Assembly (NCBI RefSeq): GCF_005491705.1
Contig: NZ_CP028092.1
Location: 5,084,001 to 5,148,000 of the forward strand
Source of the DNA: Pontibacter sp. SGAir0037
GTDB taxonomy: Bacteria > Bacteroidota > Bacteroidia > Cytophagales > Hymenobacteraceae
Direction: 5' to 3'
Length of the DNA stretch: 64,000 nt
Below the pieces are notes generated by a model, which saw nothing but the letters and a program-made list of their open reading frames with translations, was not told where the DNA came from and did no database searches. This document shows, piece by piece, positions 10,201-18,200 of the stretch (its first letter is position 1; each line of letters opens with the position of its first letter). A program made the translations under genes and the position numbers.

Positions 10201-10300
10201 TCCTTTGGTGGTGGACACATCCCGGGGTAGTGCCGATAGTGCTCCTGTGCTTGGAAAGCCTGCGGACGTCTCCGGGAAAAGACAGAAGGTTAGCAAATGA
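7259..10300 (+). CDS. secDF: Protein translocase subunit SecDF (fused SecD-SecF)
   Basis: 1013 residues from ATG 7259. That start begins directly with a first membrane helix (MRHKNFIIIMTVVITGLCLL); an upstream in-frame codon at 7181 would add a non-conserved leader. The SecD half shows LGLDLKGGMHVVLEV (about 80), the P1 periplasmic domain with an Ala/Ser/Thr-rich low-complexity insert (about 275-360), and GMAVDSNVLIFERMREEM. The SecF half shows GVDFKGGRSYVV and TVIGFSINDTVVIFDRIREN. Twelve membrane segments are expected. SecDF uses the proton gradient to pull exported proteins through SecYEG. The fused form and length are normal for Bacteroidota. The stop codon overlaps the start of a 28-codon ORF, and tatA follows. 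Confidence 0.96.
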   Translation: MRHKNFIIIMTVVITGLCLLFLSFSFVSRSVERKAEAFATDSQGQVNPSRRQAYLDSVWREPVFLGLTYQEIKEKELGLGLDLKGGMHVVLEVSPVEILRALSGNSKDPNFVKALARAQELQKNSQEKFTTLFAEAYLEIVPQGKLSQVFSNSANREKINFNTSNDEVIRVLDREVEDAVDRSFNILRTRIDKFGVTNPNIQRLSGNGGDGRIQIELPGVDDPERVRRLLQGMANLEFWEVWTPDEFTPYFLQLNEYLAQQEKAGKLNLGTADQKDPLTQGATPNATVKTDGADDVLAQAAATDSTGLAQAGQTAASTDSAASGLDSLANAQSSALARLFVPLPGGFGTNVRDTAKVNEILGRAEVRAIFPPNMKFLWSVKPVQGGNRQEFAELYAIKKGRDGKAPLSGDAINDARQDFDQNGRPEISMAMNPNGSKKWARLTGDNINRQIAIVLDNYVYSAPVVQGEITGGNSSISGNFTVEEAKDLANILKAGKMPAPTRIIEEAIVGPSLGQEAINQGLLSTIAGLGAVVLFMIGYYRRGGFIADLALVFNVFFILGILAQFGAALTLPGIAGIVLTLGMAVDSNVLIFERMREEMTKGLPMREVINKGYEKAFSTILDANVTTFLVGFILYYFGSGPVKGFAITLMMGIVTSFFTSVYISRILVERTFKSKGTLRFSSSFADSLFRNIRFDAMRVRKFAYPFSLAVICFGFVAMFLSGGPNLGVDFKGGRSYVVHLEEAVPASEVRTTLLEAFEEAGTEVKTFGGANRLKVITSYLADDESVQADETVKAALEQGLSRYKKLNPEILSSSKVGATMADDIQRTSLVSVLLSLAGIFLYVMIRFSKWQFSLGGVVALLHDALMIIAVFSILDLFGISYEMDQVFIAALLTVIGFSINDTVVIFDRIRENMGLRAGLQVRDVINPALISTFSRTIITSSTVLLVVLVLFIFGGEVLRGFSLAMIIGVVAGTYSSLFIAAPLVVDTSRGSADSAPVLGKPADVSGKRQKVSK

Positions 10301-10383
10301 AAATGCTGTACCTGCTCACATTCCTTCTATTGTTGACCCTGCTGGTGATATACTACAGGTGGAAGGAAAGGCAAAGGAAGTAA
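10297..10383 (+). CDS. Possible 28-residue single-span membrane microprotein overlapping secDF
   Basis: ATG at 10297 overlaps the secDF stop in an ATGA arrangement, which favours translational coupling. The peptide has one hydrophobic helix (LLTFLLLLTLLVIYY) followed by a basic tail (RWKERQRK), the classic topology of a small inner-membrane peptide with a cytoplasmic positive end. It lies between secDF and tatA on the same strand. By position it could be an accessory of the translocase, but that is inference. Its shortness means chance cannot be excluded. Confidence 0.45.
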   Translation: MKMLYLLTFLLLLTLLVIYYRWKERQRK

Positions 10384-10434
10384 TTTCCTCGAGTTCGGTA
10401 ATATAATTTTTTTACACTAACATTTATTGATATC

Positions 10435-10650
10435 ATGATGATCATACAACTGTTTGCCTTCATAGGAGGGTTAGGCGGCTCCGAAATACTAGTAATTCTT
10501 TTTGCTGTCCTGCTGCTATTCGGTGCTAAGCGCATCCCTGAACTGGCCCGCGGGCTCGGACGGGGCATCCGCGAGTTCAAGGACGCCACCAAGGAGATTG
10601 AAACTGAAATAAAGGATGCGGTCAAGGACAAAGACAAAGAGGGGCAATAG
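10435..10650 (+). CDS. tatA: Sec-independent translocase TatA/E-type subunit
   Basis: 71 residues: a short periplasmic N-terminus, one membrane helix (SEILVILFAVLLLFG), the conserved FG hinge in LLFGAKRIPELARGLG, an amphipathic helix (RGIREFKDATKEIETEI) and a charged tail (KDKDKEGQ). This is the complete TatA layout. TatA multimers form the passage for folded proteins with twin-arginine signals. Four likely Tat substrates are in the window (27853, 42701, 54639 and 55365 starts). No tatC is visible here. The start could be either of two adjacent ATG codons. Hairpin-rich DNA follows. Confidence 0.9.
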   Translation: MMIIQLFAFIGGLGGSEILVILFAVLLLFGAKRIPELARGLGRGIREFKDATKEIETEIKDAVKDKDKEGQ

Positions 10651-10656
10651 CCACCG

Positions 10657-10729
10657 CTGCCTGTAAGGCAGGCGTTAGTCACCTTAAGGCTGACTACTTC
10701 CCGGCAGCCTCTGCCGCCCGTTGGGAAGT
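10657..10729. repeat. Three small stacked hairpins downstream of tatA
   Basis: In order: ctgcct-gta-aggcag (10657-10671); agtca-ccttaagg-c-tgact (10677-10695, centred on a palindrome); and acttccc...gggaagt (10696-10702 with 10723-10729), which encloses ggcag-cct-ctgcc. None has a T run. They precede the larger inverted repeat. Together they probably protect or end the tatA message. Confidence 0.6.
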
Positions 10730-10733
10730 AACC

Positions 10734-10800
10734 CGCCTTTGCCTTTCTGCGCCCTTGTGTGCCAGCGCCTGGGACACAAGGGCGCAGAAAGGCAAAGGCG
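10734..10800. repeat. Perfect 27-bp inverted repeat with 13-nt loop
   Basis: Arms 10734-10760 and 10774-10800 are exact reverse complements over 27 bases (ends cgcctttgcc and ggcaaaggcg). The stem is far longer than needed for a terminator and is not followed by a T run. It could be a relic of a mobile palindromic element or a strong RNA stabiliser. Confidence 0.85.
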
Positions 10801-10952
10801 ACAATGGAAGGCAGGAGAGAAGTACCGCAGGGAACCCCTCCTGATCATTTAAAAGCTACGTGCCCCGGAACCGGCAGGAAGGCCTGGTTGCCGGCCGGGC
10901 AGGGACATCGGGGGCGTGGTTAAATGCAGGCATTTATGGAAAAGCTAAAACA

Positions 10953-11690
10953 ATGATTGTACTGGAAGATATGGAAACCTGGCCCATAGAGGCTTTCGCA
11001 CCTGTCCTGCAATATGCCGACCAGATAAGGACGGAGAAGGAGTTGCAACGCTGCTATACGCTGGAGGGAAAAAGCTGGCTTGCCGGCATGGATTGCTCCA
11101 GATACGATGCGCTCCTGGAAACTCTGCCGGAGCGTTTAAAAGAGCACTCCATCAAGGTCTATCACTGCACAAGGGTCACTGATCCGAAGGCGGTGTGGAA
11201 CACTGGACTGTGTCCCGCCGAAATAGAGGAGGCAAAGGCAAGGGTCATCAGCGCCTTGTCCCAATATCTCGGCCCGGGTGAGGAGCAGGAAATCGAGCGA
11301 CTGTACGATTTATCCGCTAGGCGTGGAGCCTCTATGGAAAGGGGACGCCCCCTTTGCTTTTACACAACCTTCGAACAGACCACCCGGTACGACTGTCGGA
11401 CCTATTTCGACTACTTCGGAGGGAGCTTGGCCCGGGAGGCCCTGGAGGCAAAGAGATATAAATACTACCCTTTGCTTCGCAAAGTCGGCATCCCCTGCCT
11501 GGTGGCATGCAGGGTGAAGCTTACAGACGGGGAGGTCAACCAGATTAGGGGGCTGACAGACTATATGACAGACCGCCTCGTTTTTCAGGGCTCAACAGGC
11601 TTACCTTACACAGCAAGGATGGAAGTGGCCATCCACACGCCTGTCCTGGCTCAGGACATTTTGGATGTCCAGGAAATTTCCCTTACCTGA
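10953..11690 (+). CDS. Unknown protein of 245 residues with a YHCTR...GL motif
   Basis: The frame is open from 10860, but the ATG at 10953 gives a protein-like N-terminus (MIVLEDMETWPIEAF) and is preferred. The protein is soluble with no signal peptide. Notable stretches are IKVYHCTRVTDPKAVWNTGL, GRPLCFYTTFEQTTRYDCRT, KVGIPCLVACRVKL and PYTARMEVAIHTPV. The order YHxTR...GL, then an aromatic-rich FYTTF, then a late ME in a beta-like context loosely resembles the H-Y-E arrangement of ADP-ribosyltransferase-like folds. That is only a pattern impression; I do not recognise the family. The start of the DAACS gene follows closely downstream (46 bp). Confidence 0.7.
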   Translation: MIVLEDMETWPIEAFAPVLQYADQIRTEKELQRCYTLEGKSWLAGMDCSRYDALLETLPERLKEHSIKVYHCTRVTDPKAVWNTGLCPAEIEEAKARVISALSQYLGPGEEQEIERLYDLSARRGASMERGRPLCFYTTFEQTTRYDCRTYFDYFGGSLAREALEAKRYKYYPLLRKVGIPCLVACRVKLTDGEVNQIRGLTDYMTDRLVFQGSTGLPYTARMEVAIHTPVLAQDILDVQEISLT

Positions 11691-11736
11691 GGACCGTGCC
11701 GTATGGCTTCCTTTCCAGTTTGACATGGCTTATATC

Positions 11737-13200
11737 ATGAAGAAATCCTTTATTCCGCTTGCCACCCTGCTTTGCATCACGGTTGCGGCCATTCTCACAC
11801 TTTTAAACCAATACCAGCTACTAACTTTACCTGCCGGTGTGCTGCTGACCGCCCGATGGATCGGTATTGGGGTGCTCCTGCTATACGGCCTGCAGAAGCG
11901 TTCTCTCACCAGTTGGATACTCATAAGCATGGTGGTAGGCGCCGAGATCGGGTATGACTTTCCGCAACTGGCCCAGAACCTGAACGTGCTCAGCAAGGTT
12001 TTCCTGAAACTGATAAAAACCATTATAGCGCCTCTTATCTTCGCGACCCTGGTAGTGGGGATAGCCGGGCACTCTAACCTGAAGCAGGTGGGGAGCATGG
12101 GCTGGAAGGCGATTGTTTACTTTGAGATTGTTACCACCATTGCCCTGTTTATAGGTTTAGCGGCCATCAACCTGACGAAGGCCGGTGAGGGCATCGACAT
12201 GCGAGGCATTGCTCAGACAGAGGAAATCCAGGCCCCGGCCAAACAGTCGGCCGCCGATATTATCCTGCACGTCTTCCCCGAGAATATTGCCAAATCTATT
12301 GCGGAGGGCCAGGTACTGCAGATCGTTATCTTCAGCGTGCTCTTTGCCATTGGCCTGGCTATGGTAACAGAGCGCAAGCGCAAGCCTATGCTCGACTTCT
12401 GCGAGAGCCTTTCAGAAACCATGTTCAAGTTCACAAACGTGATCATGTACTTTGCGCCTGTGGGGGTTGGTGCGGCTATTGCCTATACGGTGGGGCACAT
12501 GGGCTTCGGCATTCTGGTGAACCTGTTCCAGCTGCTGGCCACCCTTTACATAGCCCTTATTGCTTTTGTCGTGCTGGTTCTGCTGCCGGTCGCCCTTATT
12601 GCAGGCGTACCGGTTAAGCGCTTCCTGAAGGCGGTTTCCGGCCCTGTGTCTATTGCCTTTGCCACCACCAGCTCGGAGGCTGCCCTGCCACGCGCCATGG
12701 AAGAGATGGAGAAACTGGGCGTGCCGCGGAAGATTGTAGCCTTTGTCATGCCCACAGGGTATAGCTTTAACCTCGACGGAACCACCCTTTACTTATCGTT
12801 GGCATCGGTGTTTGTGGCGCAGGCAGCAGGCATAGACCTGACGCTGGAACAGCAGCTGCTGATGGTGTTCACACTCATGCTCACCAGCAAAGGTGTTGCC
12901 GGGGTGCCCAGAGCCTCGCTGGTGATCCTCTTGGGCACAGTAGCCTCTTTCAACCTGCCCGTGTGGCCTGTATTCGCCATACTTGGTATAGACGAGCTGA
13001 TGGACATGGCGCGTACCTCTGTGAACGTAACAGGAAATTGCCTGGCTACAGCTGTGGTGGCCCGCTGGGAAGGAGAGTTTAATCCCCAGCCTGAAGCCGG
13101 CCTGGTAGAGACAACAAATCCGGAACCAACGGAAGAGCAGCCTGCATGGAAAACTTCTCGGCCGACAACGGGGAAGCGGGGCGGAAAAGTTCGCTTCTAG
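11737..13200 (+). CDS. Dicarboxylate/amino acid:cation symporter (DAACS family)
   Basis: 487 residues from ATG 11737; ATG 11725 is an alternative four codons earlier. The first two helices form a short N-terminal pair, then the usual GltP/DctA core begins at FPQLAQNLNVLSKVFLKLIK. Signatures are IAFATTSSEAALPRAMEEME (the serine-rich reentrant loop), MPTGYSFNLDGTTLYLSL (NxDGT), and NVTGNCLATAVVARWEGEF at the end. It imports dicarboxylates or acidic amino acids with Na+ or H+; specificity cannot be read. It has an N-terminal extension relative to short GltP proteins, and a polar C-terminal tail after the last helix. Confidence 0.93.
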   Translation: MKKSFIPLATLLCITVAAILTLLNQYQLLTLPAGVLLTARWIGIGVLLLYGLQKRSLTSWILISMVVGAEIGYDFPQLAQNLNVLSKVFLKLIKTIIAPLIFATLVVGIAGHSNLKQVGSMGWKAIVYFEIVTTIALFIGLAAINLTKAGEGIDMRGIAQTEEIQAPAKQSAADIILHVFPENIAKSIAEGQVLQIVIFSVLFAIGLAMVTERKRKPMLDFCESLSETMFKFTNVIMYFAPVGVGAAIAYTVGHMGFGILVNLFQLLATLYIALIAFVVLVLLPVALIAGVPVKRFLKAVSGPVSIAFATTSSEAALPRAMEEMEKLGVPRKIVAFVMPTGYSFNLDGTTLYLSLASVFVAQAAGIDLTLEQQLLMVFTLMLTSKGVAGVPRASLVILLGTVASFNLPVWPVFAILGIDELMDMARTSVNVTGNCLATAVVARWEGEFNPQPEAGLVETTNPEPTEEQPAWKTSRPTTGKRGGKVRF

Positions 13201-13353
13201 AGGGTCCGGGACAGTTAGCCGAAAGGCCACGTTTTGCTGCAGAAAAGCCAGGAGAGGACTTCATGGCGGTTGGGTGGCTGACATGCTACAGGCCAGGCAA
13301 TCGAAAGGCCTACGATACAATCTTACAATCCGACGTTAATTACTAATTTGTTC

Positions 13354-13599
13354 ATGATGAAAATTGAAATTGAGAAACAACGAGGGACCAATAAGTTTAT
13401 AGTACACGCAAATTTCATCATTCCCAAGCAAAAGGGATTGATTGACCAGATTGAGAGCATACAAGGGATAGAAGGCGTTGATGTGGCTCTTTCGAAAAAG
13501 TATTCCTTTGTTGTAGAGATAGGCAGGTTGTTTGCCACCAACGAAGTTACAGAGAATATCCGGGAGGTTATGCTAACGTACATGAAAGAGCAAGAATAG
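13354..13599 (+). CDS. Small conserved-looking cytosolic protein, unknown
   Basis: About 81 residues, from ATG 13354 or the adjacent 13357. Alternating strand and helix pattern: MKIEIEKQRGTNKFIVHANF, LIDQIESIQGIEGVDVALS, KKYSFVVEIGRLFATNEVTE, then NIREVMLTYMKEQE. The beta-alpha-beta-beta-alpha order with a central GIEGV turn recalls small ferredoxin-like or Nfu_N-like domains. There is no cysteine or catalytic motif, so no function is assigned. It is more AT-rich than its neighbours, and about 150 bp of non-coding DNA lies on its left. Confidence 0.6.
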   Translation: MMKIEIEKQRGTNKFIVHANFIIPKQKGLIDQIESIQGIEGVDVALSKKYSFVVEIGRLFATNEVTENIREVMLTYMKEQE

Positions 13600-13885
13600 G
13601 GCAGGCGCTTGCGCAGGTCTTTTCTGGGACGTTAAACCTCCTCTGTCCTTGTGCTGTAGCTCTTAGAATCACTGGTGTGTTGGAACTGCAGGCAAGGTCG
13701 GTTTTTTCTAAAGACGCCACAGCGGGGCAGCGGGAGAGGTAACGGTGGTAGCAGGCTTAGCTGGGAGCCGCCTTGCCTAGTAGGAAACTGCCCTATAGAG
13801 TGGCTTTTCCCAAAAAGATTGGGTTATAAAAATTAATATGGCGGTATCAGTTGTTTTATTTCCATTTACCTGTCACCTTTGCTAT

Positions 13886-14245
13886 ATGGCTGCAAAGTGT
13901 AAAGGTAAGGGTATACATCCATGGGGGCTTTTGGCCCTTGTTATCTGCTTGCTTTTGCAGGTGATGACACCTGGTATGGCCGCCGCCGATGTGCCACCTG
14001 TTTCTTCTGCAGCAGCTTCTGTTAGCGAGGCAGATCCTGTTCCGCAACGGATGGTTGTGCAGGAAATGAACCAGGTGGGAGCTCCGAAAGGCTGCCAGGC
14101 GGACAAGGCGTTTAAAGCCAGGTTGATGGTTTTTATGCTGAGGCAGCTCTTCGCCCCGCTTTGCCCGGAAAGTGCTCCGCTCCCTGCGGCGCCTGTTCAT
14201 TACCGCTTCTCCCCATCTGACCCTATCCTCTCAAAAGGCCCATAG
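13886..14245 (+). CDS. Small exported protein (copy B, related layout)
   Basis: 119 residues from ATG 13886, chosen over 13838 because a signal peptide starts there: a basic MAAKCKGKGIHPW, core LLALVICLLLQVM, then TPGMAAAD as a cleavage-like end. The mature part is Ala/Pro/Ser-rich (VPPVSSAAASVSEADPVPQ), with KAFKARLMVFMLRQLFAPL and the end FSPSDPILSKGP. Length and organisation match the proteins at 6607-6966 and 18201-18578, but the terminal IQPxAP is not present, so membership is less certain. It lies about 100 bp upstream of the broken DedA gene on the same strand. Confidence 0.5.
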   Translation: MAAKCKGKGIHPWGLLALVICLLLQVMTPGMAAADVPPVSSAAASVSEADPVPQRMVVQEMNQVGAPKGCQADKAFKARLMVFMLRQLFAPLCPESAPLPAAPVHYRFSPSDPILSKGP

Positions 14246-14351
14246 CCTCTTTTCCCCCTCCCGATGCCCGGCCTGATGCTCATCGCTGGTCTGCGGGTGT
14301 TACAGGCCAATACTGGCCTTTGTCTCTTTTTCTTGCTTAATAGTGTCCCGT

Positions 14352-14658
14352 ATGGAATCTATTCAATACGTGCTGGATCTTATCCTGCACATAGACCGGC
14401 ATCTGGTAGAAATTGCCGGAGCCTACCAGGGTTGGCTTTACCTGGTGCTATTTCTAATCATTTTCTGCGAAACAGGTTTGGTGGTGACGCCCTTTCTGCC
14501 CGGTGATTCCTTACTCTTTGCGGTTGGGGCACTGGCCGCAAATCCTGCCTCGGGCCTACACCTGGCTTTGCTACTGTTGCTGCTGTGTATTGCCGCCATT
14601 CTGGGCGACTCCGTCAATTACTATCTGGGTACCAGGCTAGGCAGCCGGTTCTACCTGC
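14352..14658 (+). pseudogene. DedA-family membrane protein, 3' part replaced by IS1 sequence
   Basis: From ATG 14352 (GTG 14343 possible) the peptide shows the DedA N-terminal half: HLVEIAGAYQGWLYLVLFLI, the signature ETGLVVTPFLPGDSLLFAVG, a long hydrophobic segment and ILGDSVNYYLGTRLGSRFY. At about 14650-14660 similarity stops and the DNA becomes IS1 transposase coding sequence in another frame; the DedA frame then runs through it to a stop at 14771. Only about 100 of the usual 200 or so residues remain, and the downstream DedA part is not found beyond the insertion-sequence fragment. The product should be non-functional. Confidence 0.85.
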
Positions 14659-14985
14659 GTGAGGCAAATTGTGGCCCTGCACCTGGGAGGCAGGGGCGCA
14701 GCAGGTGCCAGGAGCTTGTGGGACAACTTCCCCGAGAACTACAGGCAGCAAGCCATTTTCTTCACAGATGATTGGGATGCCTATAAGCAGGTAGTACCCG
14801 AGCAGCAGCATAAGCCATCTAAAATGAAGAAAGACACTAACCACGCCGAAAGGTTCTTCAGCACCATCAGACAGAGGTGCTCCAGGCTGGTAAGGAAGGC
14901 TATGTCTTTTTCAAAGAGCCTCGACAGGCACCTGATGGCGATCAGGTGCTTTGTCGCTAACTACAACTTATCATTACTTTTATAG
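14656..14985 (+). mobile_element. IS1-family transposase, C-terminal fragment
   Basis: About 108 codons match the InsB C-terminal half: RQIVALHLGGRGAAGARSLW, FFTDDWDAYKQVVPEQQHK (catalytic aspartate region), TNHAERFFSTIRQRCSRLVR (catalytic glutamate region) and AMSFSKSLDRHLMAIRCF. The N-terminal half of the transposase and the left end of the element are missing; its left border is fused directly to DedA. No clear terminal inverted repeat is visible after 14985. It is an inactive remnant of an insertion followed by deletion. Confidence 0.88.
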
Positions 14986-15250
14986 GACTACCAAAGATTT
15001 AATTAGGGCAGCAGCAAAAGTATGCCGGATTAGTTCACCTTCAAATCAAAAATTATAAATTCAGCATTCGAAAAGATGCTATCAGAAAAATATAAATTTG
15101 TAAACTTCATAGAATCAGGAGCTTATTTGAATTTGTGCTAGGCATACCTGGGGATAAGGTTGCTGCAAAGAAGGCCGCCCAAAGGTTTGCCGACAAGTGC
15201 TGTAGCTGTTACGAAAAGTATTGGTAGTAAAGGTTAGACGGCAGTTAATT

Positions 15251-16489
15251 TCAGCTTAAAACCCTGTTCGATACTTTCCCGACGGTTAACCCCTGCACTA
15301 CAATAGAAAATACCACCACAAAGTAAGTCATCTCCAGGAGCAGCTCTTTGTAGGTAGGGTCTGTAACAGATAGCACCAAGGCAATAGAGACACCGCCGCG
15401 CAAACCTCCCCATACCAGCACCGTAAGGGTACCTCTGCTTAATTTGGGATTGAAGGGCACCAGCAGCGAAGGAATCCAGATGGAGATAAAGCGGGCAGCG
15501 AGTACCACGGCGATGGCCACTACCGAGAGAATCCAGTAAGTCTCAAAATCAGGTATTAACAGCAGCTCGAAACCAATAAACAGGAACAGGATAGCATTCA
15601 GCACCTCGTCCAGCAGTTCCCAAAACTTGGTTATATAGTCTTTGGTGAGCGTCGACATGGCCACTTTCTTTCCATAATTACCAATAATGAGCCCTGCAGC
15701 CACCATGGTCAGGGGGCCTGATATGTGCATGGCATGTGCAATAAGGTAGCCGCCCATCACAACCGACAGGGTAATAAGAACGGAGACGATGTAATCGTCT
15801 ATGCCTTTCATTGCCTTTGATGCCGTATAACCTAAAAGCACACCCAGCAACAAGCCTCCCAGGGCCTCTTTTGCCAGAAGCCACGAAATGGAGCCAAGCG
15901 AAATTTGTGTATCCGGGGTTTGCGTCAGTTGCAGGAGCACGGCAAAAAGCACTACAGCGACACCATCGTTAAAGAGCGACTCACCGGTAATCTTTGTCTC
16001 CAGAGACTTACCCACGTTGGCTTTTTTAAGAATGCCCAATACTGCAATCGGGTCGGTTGGAGAAATTAAGGCACCGAACAGCAAACAATACAGAAAGGGC
16101 ATCGCAATCCCAAACAAAGGCGTTATCCCATATAAAATACCTCCAATAGCGAAAGTTGACAGAATAACACTAATCGTAGAAAAGGTCAGCACCGGCAGGC
16201 GTTGCTCCCGGAGATCGGCAACGTTAACATGAATAGCACCGGCAAAGAGCAGGAAGTTCAGCATGGCCCCCATGAGCACCTCTGTGAAGTCCAGGGACGA
16301 TATAAGGGTAAACAACCTGTCGGCAGTTTCCGGAAAAATACTCTTGCCGGCAAACCGGATGAGGATAGAGACAATAATGGCCATCAGCATGATGCCAATA
16401 GTAGATGGTAGCCTGATAAACCTGTGGTTGACGTAAGCAAACAGGGAGGCAAGAACGATCAGTACAGAAAATGAATAATATAACTCCAT
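15251..16489 (-). CDS. Na+/H+ (or K+/H+) antiporter, CPA1/NhaP type
   Basis: 412 residues with about 12 hydrophobic segments and no large C-terminal domain. Motifs are NFLLFAGAIHVNVADL, GALISPTDPIAVLGILKK, and ESLFNDGVAVVLFAVLL with the conserved ND pair expected to bind the ion, plus VWGGLRGGVSIALVLS near the end. CPA1 proteins exchange Na+ or K+ for protons across the inner membrane. The next gene (PiT-like) is upstream on the same strand, with 131 bp between, so the two may be one transcript. Cation choice cannot be determined. Confidence 0.92.
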   Translation of the reverse strand: MELYYSFSVLIVLASLFAYVNHRFIRLPSTIGIMLMAIIVSILIRFAGKSIFPETADRLFTLISSLDFTEVLMGAMLNFLLFAGAIHVNVADLREQRLPVLTFSTISVILSTFAIGGILYGITPLFGIAMPFLYCLLFGALISPTDPIAVLGILKKANVGKSLETKITGESLFNDGVAVVLFAVLLQLTQTPDTQISLGSISWLLAKEALGGLLLGVLLGYTASKAMKGIDDYIVSVLITLSVVMGGYLIAHAMHISGPLTMVAAGLIIGNYGKKVAMSTLTKDYITKFWELLDEVLNAILFLFIGFELLLIPDFETYWILSVVAIAVVLAARFISIWIPSLLVPFNPKLSRGTLTVLVWGGLRGGVSIALVLSVTDPTYKELLLEMTYFVVVFSIVVQGLTVGKVSNRVLS

Positions 16490-16620
16490 AATTAAGAAAT
16501 GAGCCTTTGTGCGGGTTTAACGTGGTTGCCCTGTTTGGAGAGGGCAATTATTTAACTTGAAACATAAAGGGCGGCATAGGCCTGTGCCGTGATAGCTATG
16601 GCGGAAACCAATAAGTAGTT

Positions 16621-17754
16621 TCATTTGAGCAGGTAACTCTTCAGCTCCTCCTGCATGACGGGGTTAATGGCAACTGCGAGAATGATAGAAATGATCAGGC
16701 CAATAGTAACCGAAACGACATCTTTTCCTATCAGTTTAAACGTCTTACCTATATGGACTGCGGAATCCTGCGCTCGGATGCGCATGGCAAGCTCCCGCCC
16801 TGCCAGCAGGCCCACAAACACCCAGGTAGTACTCATGGGCAGGTTGTTTACCTCTTTAAAATAGTAAAGAATAAGGGCGTATACCAAGTCTATAATCGTG
16901 GCACTCCGTACATCGTGTACTTCCGATTTTTCGTTGATGATGTGCTGTATTTTGTCGCCTTTCATGTAGAAAAGGGCACCAAGCCCCAGGAAGATGAAAC
17001 CGGAGAAAGCTATAAACTCGGTTGCTTGCAACTGGCGCGGCAGGTAAACGGCAATGTTGGCTAAGTCCTGCACCAGCCAGATATACCACAGGAACCCGCT
17101 GATGACCCATTGAGCCACCGTCCAGGCAATATGAGCCTCACCTTTTATAAAGCGTTTAATAACCCTGGAGAGCAGCAGGTAAAGTACAAAGGCCGAACCA
17201 AAGGCTACTGCATAGCCAGCCAGGCTTTTATTGACCATACTGACGATGGTGCCGGAGGTAGCCGTAAAAATACTCAGCAGCATAAAAGTAGTGGAGACAG
17301 GAACACGGAACCTGGTCAATAGCAGCAGTATGATAGGGGAGGCCAGTTGCAGGTAAACAAACTGCTGTGGTGCCTGGTCGAGGCCGGGAGTGGCAAGCCT
17401 TTGGAAACTCACGTCACCTGCTAAGGTAACCCAGCTGTAGGTGACGGTGACAAGAAAGATAAGCCCCATAAACAGCCACTGCCAATACCATTTCTTATCC
17501 TCGTTCGATACAATGAAGGTGCCAATTGTCTGGATGCTGTCGTTGGCTATGGCCGAATAGCCTGCAAAAGCAAATCCGACCCACATGGCGAGCGAAGGGT
17601 ATGGGTACACGATACCCGCTGCAATAAGGGAAAAAGCGATAAAGTACAGGAATTTTTTCTCCTTCCGGAAAATAAGGTCAAGTTGGTTGTAACGTTTTCT
17701 AAATTTATAGGGTTGGGCAGGCACAAGTGGTTTGGCACCTTTCTTTTTGATCAT
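16621..17754 (-). CDS. PiT/PHO4-superfamily-like permease
   Basis: 377 residues with about nine membrane segments. The N-terminal repeat has AGYSAIANDSIQTIGTFIVS, echoing the GANDxANxxGT signature of inorganic phosphate transporters. Two further elements resemble the PxSTT motif: RFRVPVSTTFMLLSIFTATS in the middle and NNLPMSTTWVFVGLLAGREL near the end. It is therefore probably a phosphate (or related anion) transporter, but the signature is diverged and another substrate is possible. It lies upstream of the CPA1 antiporter on the same strand and starts with a basic cytoplasmic leader (MIKKKGAKPLVPAQ). Confidence 0.75.
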   Translation of the reverse strand: MIKKKGAKPLVPAQPYKFRKRYNQLDLIFRKEKKFLYFIAFSLIAAGIVYPYPSLAMWVGFAFAGYSAIANDSIQTIGTFIVSNEDKKWYWQWLFMGLIFLVTVTYSWVTLAGDVSFQRLATPGLDQAPQQFVYLQLASPIILLLLTRFRVPVSTTFMLLSIFTATSGTIVSMVNKSLAGYAVAFGSAFVLYLLLSRVIKRFIKGEAHIAWTVAQWVISGFLWYIWLVQDLANIAVYLPRQLQATEFIAFSGFIFLGLGALFYMKGDKIQHIINEKSEVHDVRSATIIDLVYALILYYFKEVNNLPMSTTWVFVGLLAGRELAMRIRAQDSAVHIGKTFKLIGKDVVSVTIGLIISIILAVAINPVMQEELKSYLLK

Positions 17755-18200
17755 GGGAGTGAAATTTTAAATAGGAGTGAAGTAAGAATATGATTTGGCT
17801 TACTACCACTACCTGCACGGGTATGGGAGTAAGCCCGGCTTGGAATTAGTTGTTTTAGAACCGGAACCTGTGGTTTGGTTGGTGCTGGCTTCCTGCTCCG
17901 TCCGAGAGCTTTTCCCTTTCAAGTCAATCCTCTGGGGACAGTTCCTGCGCCTTTACCAACAGCTAGGTATTCGCCAGTTGCGGGCTGGGCATCGAAAGGT
18001 ACAGGTAGGGCATCCCCCCTGCAGGTGACTCACTCCGTTAGCGGCGTCTGGCCATAGCGACTGTTGGGAACTGCAGTATCGTACTCCATATACACCTTCC
18101 GGTAACTTGAACTAAACATAGGAAAAGTGCATTACAAGCTGCCAGATAGCGTTGTTGCCTGCACAAAAGAATCAGTAATTCCAAGAAAAGAAGAGGGTAG
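17755..18200. other. 446-bp gap, no supported gene
   Basis: The AT-rich left part (17755-17800) is probably the promoter region of the PiT-like gene on the minus strand. The remainder holds only short frames without motifs. Nothing else is recognisable. Confidence 0.4.
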
